Assembly (NCBI GenBank): GCA_948099385.1
Contig: CANUEZ040000208.1
Span: 310,001 to 374,000 of the forward strand
Source of the DNA: Fasciola hepatica
Taxonomy: Eukaryota; Platyhelminthes; Trematoda; Plagiorchiida; Fasciolidae
Direction of reading: 5' to 3'
Length of the DNA: 64,000 nt
Shown: piece after piece, positions 1 through 9,100 of the stretch
Layout of the letters: each line of letters opens with the position of its first letter
Numbering within the stretch: position 1 is the stretch's first letter
Translations under genes and position numbers: made by a program
Notes under the pieces: generated by a model
The model's database searches: none
Seen by the model: only the letters and a program-made list of their open reading frames with translations
What the model was told of the DNA's origin: nothing

Positions 1-86
1 TTTGGCGGTTGTTGCCGCTCATCAGCTATGCGTACTCGGTACTCCTATGCCCACTCGTCTTCTGACTTGTACACTCCGATGATCTT

Positions 87-170
87 CTATAATCACTAGG
101 ATCTAATTTGAATCGTCTCGAGTGTGGATGGATACTGTTGATTGAAGAGGCGACAAATGAATGAGAATTT
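87..170. repeat. Variable cassette of the unit (shown in unit 1)
   Basis: Comparing copies, most differences fall in this stretch. The left part is mainly CTATAATCACTAGG or TTATGTTCAATAGG. The middle is CGTCTCGAGTGTGG, CGTCTCGATTGTGA, CTACTCGATTGTGA or CTGCTCGAGTGTGA. The right part is usually GATTGAAGAGGCGAC, with GAACAGGCG, GAATTGGCG, GATCGGAGTGCCGAC, ATCAGAGTGCCGAC and GATCGCAGACCCGAC as alternatives. These pieces occur in many combinations, and almost all changes are substitutions that keep the 317-bp length. This points to shuffling of a small variant pool by recombination or conversion. Confidence 0.85.
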
Positions 171-179
171 TCATTTCTC
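163..179. other. Inverted repeat GAGAA-(7)-TTCTC at the cassette edge
   Basis: GAGAA at 163-167 is the exact inverse complement of TTCTC at 175-179, with a 7-base spacer. It sits where the variable cassette passes into the conserved arc and recurs in most units. It is lost in the cassettes that carry ATAAAGGAG-type or ATCATAATTTTC-type right ends. Function is unknown; a short dyad of this size can arise by chance. Confidence 0.4.
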
Positions 180-182
180 GTA

Positions 183-221
183 GTTATTCGTGTCTGGGTC
201 ACTGCTAACCCAACGAACAAC
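183..221. other. Imperfect 39-bp dyad, possible hairpin or protein site
   Basis: The inner arms TGGGT (195-199) and ACCCA (208-212) pair perfectly around the loop CACTGCTA. The outer arms GTTATTCG (183-190) and CGAACAAC (214-221) match at 7 of 8 positions. The structure lies in the conserved arc and recurs in almost every unit. The TCTGTGTC and GTTTGGG variants seen in some units touch or flank the inner arm. Dyads are common in satellites and can bind dimeric proteins or extrude as hairpins; neither is shown here. Confidence 0.5.
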
Positions 222-225
222 GAGT

Positions 226-237
226 TTGCATTTGCAA
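226..237. other. Short palindrome TTGCA-TT-TGCAA
   Basis: Perfect 5-bp arms flank a 2-base spacer. The sequence GTTTGCATTTGCAA also contains two overlapping octamer-like elements (GTTTGCAT and ATTTGCAA), each one base from ATTTGCAT, the site known for POU-domain proteins. It is conserved in almost all units; exceptions include ATCTGCAAG (for example near 11648) and TTTGAAAG copies (59.5-63.7 kb). A binding role is conjecture. Confidence 0.45.
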
Positions 238-277
238 GCGCTCATCTCATATTCATAGTCAGTAAGTAGTATGTGAA

Positions 278-312
278 CGTGTGTGTGGACGACATTTTCG
301 AGGAAGCACACG
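278..312. other. Inverted repeat CGTGTG ... CACACG around CATTTTCG
   Basis: CGTGTG (278-283) is the inverse complement of CACACG (307-312), leaving a 23-base loop with CATTTTCGAGG. The left arm belongs to a short GT run (279-287). The element is conserved in most units and changed to TTTGTGTG at 51951, 53219, 57340 and near 48781, and to GCACGACATGTTCG at 45306 and 47207. No function can be assigned. Confidence 0.4.
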
Positions 313-317
313 ACCGG

Positions 318-1269
318 TTTGGCGGTTGTTGCCGCTCATCAGCCTATGCGTACTCGGTACTCCTATGCCCACTCGTCTTCTGACTTGTACACTCCGATGA
401 TCTTTTATGTTCAATAGGATCTAATTTGAATCGTCTCGATTGTGAATGGATACTGTTGATTGAAGAGGCGACAAATGAATGAGAATTGTCATTTCTCGTA
501 GTTATTCGTGTCTGGGTCACTGCTAACCCAACGAACAACGAGTTTGCATTTGCAAGCGCTCATCTCATATTCATAGTCAGTAAGTAGTATGTGAACGTGT
601 GTGTGGACGACATTTTCGAGGAAGCACACGACCGGTTTGGCGGTTGTTGCCGCTCATCAGCTATGCGTACTCGGTATTCCTATGCCCACTCGTCTTCTGA
701 CTTGTACACTCCGATGATCTTCTATAATCACTAGGATCTAATTTGAATCGTCTCGATTGTGAATGGATACTGTTGATTGAAGAGGCGACAAATGAATGAG
801 AATTGTCATTTCTCGTAGTTATTCGTGTCTGGGTCACTGCTAACCCAACGAACAACGAGTTTGCATTTGCAAGCGCTCATCTCATATTCATAGTCAGTAA
901 GTAGTATGTGAACGTGTGTGTGGACGACATTTTCGAGGAAGCACACGACCGGTTTGGCGGTTGTTGCCGCTCATCAGCTATGCGTACTCGGTACTCCTAT
1001 GCCCACTCGTCTTCTGACTTGTACGCTCCGGTGATCTTCTATAATCACTAGGATCTAATTTGAATCGTCTCGATTGTGAATGGATACTGTTGATTGAAGA
1101 GGCGACAAATGAATGAGAATTGTCATTTCTCGTAGTTATTCGTGTCTGTGTCACTGCTAACCCAACGAACAACGAGTTTGCATTTGCAAGCGCTCATCTC
1201 ATATTCATAGTCAGTAAGTAGTATGTGAACGTGTGTGTGGACGACATTTTCGAGGAAGCACACGACCGG
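318..1269. repeat. Three-unit block, copy 1 of a 952-bp duplication
   Basis: These three units carry, in order, the extra C with TTATGTTCAATAGG, a GGTATTCC variant, and GTACGCTCCGGTG (at 1021) with TCTGTGTC. The same three variants recur in the same order 1904 bp downstream at 2222-3173, a shift of six units containing two 318-bp members. The units on either side differ between the copies. Confidence 0.85.
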
Positions 1270-2221
1270 TTTGGCGGTTGTTGCCGCTCATCAGCTATGC
1301 GTACTCGGTACTCCTATGCCCACTCGTCTTCTGACTTGTACACTCCGATGATCTTCTATAATCACTAGGATCTAATTTGAATCGTCTCGAGTGTGGATGG
1401 ATACTGTTGATTGAAGAGGCGACAAATGAATGAGAATTGTCATTTCTCGTAGTTATTCGTGTCTGGGTCACTGCTAACCCAACGAACAACGAGTTTGCAT
1501 TTGCAAGCGCTCATCTCATATTCATAGTCAGTAAGTAGTATGTGAACGTGTGTGTGGACGACATTTTCGAGGAAGCACACGACCGGTTTGGCGGTTGTTG
1601 CCGCTCATCAGCCTATGCGTACTCGGTACTCCTATGCCCACTCGTCTTCTGACTTGTACACTCCGATGATCTTTTATGTTCAATAGGATCTAATTTGAAT
1701 CGTCTCGATTGTGAATGGATACTGTTGATTGAAGAGGCGACAAATGAATGAGAATTGTCATTTCTCGTAGTTATTCGTGTCTGGGTCACTGCTAACCCAA
1801 CGAACAACGAGTTTGCATTTGCAAGCGCTCATCTCATATTCATAGTCAGTAAGTAGTATGTGAACGTGTGTGTGGACGACATTTTCGAGGAAGCACACGA
1901 CCGGTTTGGCGGTTGTTGCCGCTCATCAGCTATCCGTACTCGGTACTCCTATGCCCACTCGTCTTCTGACTTGTACACTCCGATGATCTTCTATAATCAC
2001 TAGGATCTAATTTGAATCGTCTCGAGTGTGGATGGATACTGTTGATTGAAGAGGCGACAAATGAATGAGAATTGTCATTTCTCGTAGTTATTCGTGTCTG
2101 GGTCACTGCTAACCCAACGAACAACGAGTTTGCATTTGCAAGCGCTCATCTCATATTCATAGTCAGTAAGTAGTATGTGAACGTGTGTGTGGACGACATT
2201 TTCGAGGAAGCACACGACCGG

Positions 2222-3173
2222 TTTGGCGGTTGTTGCCGCTCATCAGCCTATGCGTACTCGGTACTCCTATGCCCACTCGTCTTCTGACTTGTACACTCCG
2301 ATGATCTTTTATGTTCAATAGGATCTAATTTGAATCGTCTCGATTGTGAATGGATACTGTTGATTGAAGAGGCGACAAATGAATGAGAATTGTCATTTCT
2401 CGTAGTTATTCGTGTCTGGGTCACTGCTAACCCAACGAACAACGAGTTTGCATTTGCAAGCGCTCATCTCATATTCATAGTCAGTAAGTAGTATGTGAAC
2501 GTGTGTGTGGACGACATTTTCGAGGAAGCACACGACCGGTTTGGCGGTTGTTGCCGCTCATCAGCTATGCGTACTCGGTATTCCTATGCCCACTCGTCTT
2601 CTGACTTGTACACTCCGATGATCTTCTATAATCACTAGGATCTAATTTGAATCGTCTCGATTGTGAATGGATACTGTTGATTGAAGAGGCGACAAATGAA
2701 TGAGAATTGTCATTTCTCGTAGTTATTCGTGTCTGGGTCACTGCTAACCCAACGAACAACGAGTTTGCATTTGCAAGCGCTCATCTCATATTCATAGTCA
2801 GTAAGTAGTATGTGAACGTGTGTGTGGACGACATTTTCGAGGAAGCACACGACCGGTTTGGCGGTTGTTGCCGCTCATCAGCTATGCGTACTCGGTACTC
2901 CTATGCCCACTCGTCTTCTGACTTGTACGCTCCGGTGATCTTCTATAATCACTAGGATCTAATTTGAATCGTCTCGATTGTGAATGGATACTGTTGATTG
3001 AAGAGGCGACAAATGAATGAGAATTGTCATTTCTCGTAGTTATTCGTGTCTGTGTCACTGCTAACCCAACGAACAACGAGTTTGCATTTGCAAGCGCTCA
3101 TCTCATATTCATAGTCAGTAAGTAGTATGTGAACGTGTGTGTGGACGACATTTTCGAGGAAGCACACGACCGG
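2222..3173. repeat. Three-unit block, copy 2 of the 952-bp duplication
   Basis: This block repeats every diagnostic variant of 318-1269, including GTACGCTCCGGTG at 2925, and I see no differences between the two. The flanking unit at 3174 carries TATCCG where its counterpart at 1270 carries TATGCG, so the shared block stops about here. Confidence 0.85.
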
Positions 3174-6100
3174 TTTGGCGGTTGTTGCCGCTCATCAGCT
3201 ATCCGTACTCGGTACTCCTATGCCCACTCGTCTTCTGACTTGTACACTCCGATGATCTTCTATAATCACTAGGATCTAATTTGAATCGTCTCGATTGTGA
3301 ATGGATACTGTTGATTGAAGAGGCGACAAATGAATGAGAATTGTCATTTCTCGTAGTTATTCGTGTCTGGGTCACTGCTAACCCAACGAACAACGAGTTT
3401 GCATTTGCAAGCGCTCATCTCATATTCATAGTCAGTAAGTAGTATGTGAACGTGTGTGTGGACGACATTTTCGAGGAAGCACACGACCGGTTTGGCGGTT
3501 GTTGCCGCTCATCAGCTATGCGTACTCGGTACACCTATGCCCACTCGTCTTCTGACTTGTACACTCCGATGATCTTCTATAATCACTAGGATCTAATTTG
3601 AATCGTCTCGATTGTGAATGGATACTGTTGATTGAAGAGGCGACAAATGAATGAGAATTGTCATTTCTCGTATTTATTCGTGTTTGGGTCACTGCTAACC
3701 CAACGAACAACGAGTTTGCATTTGCAAGCGCTCATCTCATATTCATAGTCAGTAAGTAGTATGTGAACGTGTGTGTGGACGACATTTTCGAGGAAGCACA
3801 CGACCGGTTTGGCGGTTGTTGCCGCTCATCAGCTATGCGTACTCGGCATTCCTATGCCCACTCGTCTTCTGACTTGTACACTCCGATGATCTTCTATAAT
3901 CACTAGGATCTAATTTGAATCGTCTCGATTGTGAATGGAGACTGTTGATTGAAGAGGCGACAAATGAATGAGAATTGTCATTTCTCGTAGTTATTCGTGT
4001 CTGGGTCACTGCTAACCCAACGAACAACGAGTTTGCATTTGCAAGCGCTCATCTCATATTCATAGTCAGTAAGTAGTATGTGAACGTGTGTGTGGACGAC
4101 ATTTTCGAGGAAGCACACGACCGGTTTGGCGGTTGTTGCCGCTCATCAGCTATGCGTACTCGGTACTCCTATGCCCACTCGTCTTCTGACTTGTACACTC
4201 CGATGATCTTTTATGTTCAATAAGATCCAATTTGAATCGTCTCGATTGTGAATGGATACTGTTGATTGAAGAGGCGACAAATGAATGAGAATTGTCATTT
4301 CTCGTAGTTATTCGTGTCTGGGTCACTGCTAACCCAACGAACAACGAGTTTGCATTTGCAAGCGCTCATCTCATATTCATAGTCAGTAAGTAGTATGTGA
4401 ACGTGTGTGTGGACGACATTTTCGAGGAAGCACACGACCGGTTTGGCGGTTGTTGCCGCTCATCAGCTATGCGTACTCGGTACTCCTATGCCCACTCGTC
4501 TTCTGACTTGTACACTCCGATGATCTTCTATAATCACTAGGATCTAATTTGAATCTACTCGATTGTGAATGGATACTGTTGATTGAACAGGCGACAAATG
4601 AATGAGAATTGTCATTTCTCGTAGTTATTCGTGTCTGGGTCACTGCTAACCCAACGAACAACGAGTTTGCATTTGCAAGCGCTCATCTCATATTCATAGT
4701 CAGTAAGTAGTATGTGAACGTGTGTGTGGACGACATTTTCGAGGAAGCACACGACCGGTTTGGCGGTTGTTGCCGCTCATCAGCCTATGCGTACTCGGTA
4801 CTCCTATGCCCACTCGTCTTCTGACTTGTACACTTCGATGATCTTTTATGTTCAATAGGATCTAATTTGAATCGTCTCGAGTGTGGATGGATACTGTTGA
4901 TTGAAGAGGCGACAAATGAATGAGAATTGTCATTTCTCGTAGTTATTCGTGTCTGGGTCACTGCTAACCCAACGAACAACGAGTTTGCATTTGCAAGCGC
5001 TCATCTCATATTCATAGTCAGTAAGTAGTATGTGAACGTGTGTGTGGACGACATTTTCGAGGAAGCACACGACCGGTTTGGCGGTTGTTGCCGCTCATCA
5101 GCTATGCGTACTCGGTACTCCTATGCCCACTCGTCTTCTGACTTGTACACTCCGATGATCTTCTATAATCACTAGGATCTAATTTGAATCGTCTCGAGTG
5201 TGGATGGATACTGTTGATTGAAGAGGCGACAAATGAATGAGAATTGTCATTTCTCGTAGTTATTCGTGTCTGGGTCACTGCTAACCCAACGAACAACGAG
5301 TTTGCATTTGCAAGCGCTCATCTCATATTCATAGTCAGTAAGTAGTATGTGAACGTGTGTGTGGACGACATTTTCGAGGAAGCACACGACCGGTTTGGCG
5401 GTTGTTGCCGCTCATCAGCTATGCGTACTCGGTACTCCTATGCCCACTCGTCTTCTGACTTGTACACTCCGATGATCTTCTATAATCACTAGGATCTAAT
5501 TTGAATCGTCTCGAGTGTGGATGGATACTGTTGATTGAAGAGGCGACAAATGAATGAGAATTGTCATTTCTCGTAGTTATTCGTGTCTGGGTCACTGCTA
5601 ACCCAACGAACAACGAGTTTGCATTTGCAAGCGCTCATCTCATATTCATAGTCAGTAAGTAGTATGTGAACGTGTGTGTGGACGACATTTTCGAGGAAGC
5701 ACACGACCGGTTTGGCGGTTGTTGCCGCTCATCAGCTATGCGTACTCGGTACTCCTATGCCCACTCGTCTTCTGACTTGTACACTTCGATGATCTTTTAT
5801 GTTCAATAGGATCTAATTTGAATCGTCTCGAGTGTGGATGGATACTGTTGATTGAAGAGGCGACAAATGAATGAGAATTGTCATTTCTCGTAGTTATTCG
5901 TGTCTGGGTCACTGCTAACCCAACGAACAACGAGTTTGCATTTGCAAGCGCTCATCTCATATTCATAGTCAGTAAGTAGTATGTGAACGTGTGTGTGGAC
6001 GACATTTTCGAGGAAGCACACGACCGGTTTGGCGGTTGTTGCCGCTCATCAGCTATGCGTACTCGGTACTCCTATGCCCACTCGTATTCTGACTTGTACA

Positions 6101-9100
6101 CTCCGATGATCTTCTATAATCACTAGGATCTAATTTGAATCGTCTTGATTGTGAATGGATACTGTTGATTGAAGAGGCGACAAATGAATGAGAATTGTCA
6201 TTTCTCGTAGTTATTCGTGTCTGGGTCACTGCTAACCCAACGAACAACGAGTTTGCATTTGCAAGCGCTCATCTCATATTCATAGTCAGTAAGTAGTATG
6301 TGAACGTGTGTGTGGACGACATTTTCGAGGAAGCACACGACCGGTTTGGCGGTTGTTGCCGCTCATCAGCTATGCGTACTCGGTACTCCTATGCCCACTC
6401 GTCTTCTGACTTGTACACTTCGATGATCTTTTATGTTCAATAGGATCTAATTTGAATCGTCTCGAGTGTGGATGGATACTGTTGATTGAAGAGGCGACAA
6501 ATGAATGAGAATTGTCATTTCTCGTAGTTATTCGTGTCTGGGTCACTGCTAACCCAACGAACAACGAGTTTGCATTTGCAAGCGCTCATCTCATATTCAT
6601 AGTCAGTAAGTAGTATGTGAACGTGTGTGTGGACGACATTTTCGAGGAAGCACACGACCGGTTTGGCGGTTGTTGCCGCTCATCAGCCTATGCGTACTCG
6701 GTACTCCTATGCCCACTCGTCTTCTGACTTGTACACTTCGATGATCTTTTATGTTCAATAGGATCTAATTTGAATCGTCTCGAGTGTGGATGGATACTGT
6801 TGATTGAAGAGGCGACAAATGAATGAGAATTGTCATTTCTCGTAGTTATTCGTGTCTGGGTCACTGCTAACCCAACGAACAACGAGTTTGCATTTGCAAG
6901 CGCTCATCTCATATTCATAGTCAGTAAGTAGTATGTGAACGTGTGTGTGGACGACATTTTCGAGGAAGCACACGACCGGTTTGGCGGTTGTTGCCGCTCA
7001 TCAGCTATGCGTACTCGGTACTCCTATGCCCACTCGTCTTCTGACTTGTACACTCCGATGATCTTCTATAATCACTAGGATCTAATTTGAATCGTCTCGA
7101 GTGTGGATGGATACTGTTGATTGAAGAGGCGACAAATGAATGAGAATTGTCATTTCTCGTAGTTATTCGTGTCTGGGTCACTGCTAACCCAACGAACAAC
7201 GAGTTTGCATTTGCAAGCGCTCATCTCATATTCATAGTCAGTAAGTAGTATGTGAACGTGTGTGTGGACGACATTTTCGAGGAAGCACACGACCGGTTTG
7301 GCGGTTGTTGCCGCTCATCAGCCTATGCGTACTCGGTACTCCTATGCCCACTCGTCTTCTGACTTGTACACTTCGATGATCTTTTATGTTCAATAGGATC
7401 TAATTTGAATCGTCTCGATTGTGAATGTACACTGTTGATTGAAGAGGCGACAAATGAATGAGAATTGTCATTTCTCGTAGTTATTCGTGTCTGGGTCACT
7501 GCTAACCCAACGAACAACGAGTTTGCATTTGCAAGCGCTCATCTCATATTCATAGTCAGTAAGTAGTATGTGAACGTGTGTGTGGACGACATTTTCGAGG
7601 AAGCACACGACCGGTTTGGCGGTTGTTGCCGCTCATCAGCTATGCGTACTCGGTACTCCTATGCCCACTCGTCTTCTGACTTGTACACTCCGATGATCTT
7701 CTATAATCACTAGGATCTAATTTGAATCTACTCGATTGTGAATGGATACTGTTGATTGAACAGGCGACAAATGAATGAGAATTGTCATTTCTCGTAGTTA
7801 TTCGTGTCTGGGTCACTGCTAACCCAACGAACAACGAGTTTGCATTTGCAAGCGCTCATCTCATATTCATAGTCAGTAAGTAGTATGTGAACGTGTGTGT
7901 GGACGACATTTTCGAGGAAGCACACGACCGGTTTGGCGGTTGTTGCCGCTCATCAGCTATGCGTACTCGGTACTCCTATGCCCACTCGACTTCTGACTTG
8001 TACACTCCGATGATCTTCTATAATCACTAGGATCTTATTTGAATCGTCTTGATTGTGAATGGATACTGTTGATTGAAGAGGCGACAAATGAATGAGAATT
8101 GTCATTTCTCGTAGTTATTCGTGTCTGGGTCACTGCTAACCCAACGAACAACGAGTTTGCATTTGCAAGCGCTCATCTCATATTCATAGTCAGTAAGTAG
8201 TATGTGAACGTGTGTGTGGACGACATTTTCGAGGAAGCACACGACCGGTTTGGCGGTTGTTGCCGCTCATCAGCTATGCGTACTCGGTACTCCTATGCCC
8301 ACTCGTCTTCTGACTTGTACACTCCGATGATCTTTTATGTTCAATAGGATCCAATTTGAATCGTCTCGAGTGTGGATGGATACTGTTGATTGAAGAGGCG
8401 ACAAATGAATGAGAATTGTCATTTCTCGTAGTTATTCGTGTCTGGGTCACTGCTAACCCAACGAACAACGAGTTTGCATTTGCAAGCGCTCATCTCATAT
8501 TCATAGTCAGTAAGTAGTATGTGAACGTGTGTGTGGACGACATTTTCGAGGAAGCACACGACCGGTTTGGCGGTTGTTGCCGCTCATCAGCTATGCGTAC
8601 TCGGTACTCCTATGCCCACTCGTCTTCTGACTTGTACACTCCGATGATCTTCTATAATCACTAGGATCTAATTTGAATCTACTCGATTGTGAATGGATAC
8701 TGTTGATTGAAGAGGCGACAAATGAATGAGAATTGTCATTTCTCGTAGTTATTCGTGTCTGGGTCACTGCTAACCCAACGAACAACGAGTTTGCATTTGC
8801 AAGCGCTCATCTCATATTCATAGTCAGTAAGTAGTATGTGAACGTGTGTGTGGACGACATTTTCGAGGAAGCACACGACCGGTTTGGCGGTTGTTGCCGC
8901 TCATCAGCTATGCGTACTCGGTACTCCTATGCCCACTCGTCTTCTTACTTGTACACTTCGATGATCTTTTATGTTCAATAGGATCTAATTTGAATCGTCT
9001 CGAGTGTGGATGGATACTGTTGATTGAAGAGGCGACAAATGAATGAGAATTGTCATTTCTCGTAGTTATTCGTGTCTGGATCACTGCTAACCCAACAAAC

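Larger units (their letters stand above)
26..220 (-). other. Recurrent 64-codon open frame, probably not a gene
   Basis: In unit 1 and 170 other units the minus strand is open for 64 codons. The first codon is TTG (complement of 218-220); no ATG lies at the start. The stop is TAG at 28-26. The frame is open in 171 of 202 units and broken in 31. Breaks include TTATTT giving TAA, TGTTCAC giving TGA, AAATTAATG giving TAA and 1-bp deletions. Codons 17-45 fall in the variable cassette and change mostly at the amino-acid level, for example Ser-Asp-Tyr-Arg against Ile-Glu-His-Lys. No signal peptide, membrane segment or known domain is apparent. DNA outside the frame is as conserved as its ends, so conservation does not follow coding. 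Confidence 0.75.
1..317. repeat. Reference satellite unit (unit 1), coordinates used for the others
   Basis: This complete unit runs from TTTGGCGG to the base before the next TTTGGCGG at 318; the phase is arbitrary. It contains about 45% GC and 19 CpG. Bases 171-317 and 1-86 form the conserved arc shared by nearly all copies. Bases 87-170 form the variable cassette. Unit 1 carries the CTCGAGTGTGG cassette form and one private change, GAATTTTC instead of GAATTGTC near 166-173. ACCGGT occurs once at the junction with the next unit and AGCGCT once at 238-243. Confidence 0.95.
1..7614. repeat. Sub-array A: units 1-24 with 318-bp members
   Basis: All six 318-bp units lie here. Common cassettes are CTATAATCACTAGG with CTCGAGTGTGG, and TTATGTTCAATAGG. 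From 4759 on, a CACTTCGATG variant (normally CACTCCGATG) appears at units starting 4759, 5711, 6345, 6662 and 7297, with one outlier at 8883. The two groups of private variants show local amplification inside the zone. Confidence 0.75.

Noticed and set aside
68..93. Bacterial-type promoter (TTGTAC, then TATAAT)
   Set aside because: The -10-like TATAAT sits in the variable cassette and is TTATGTT in many units; there is no gene downstream and the setting looks eukaryotic.
279..287. GT microsatellite
   Set aside because: The run is only four to five dinucleotides, does not vary in length between units and is simply part of the conserved arc.
1..317. Unit built from two related halves of about 158 bp
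   Set aside because: Apart from the CGCTCATC 8-mer, the halves show no clear similarity by eye.
293..318. CENP-B box
   Set aside because: TTTCGAGGAAGC matches the left part of the NTTCGNNNNANNCGGGN core, but the required CGGG is replaced by ACAC. The GACGGG variant places CGGG at the wrong distance.
8846..9046. Plus-strand open frame of 66 codons
   Set aside because: It exists only because a single base change (CTTCTTACTTG) removes a stop present in other units. It spans the unit junction, starts at a non-ATG codon and overlaps the opposite-strand frame.
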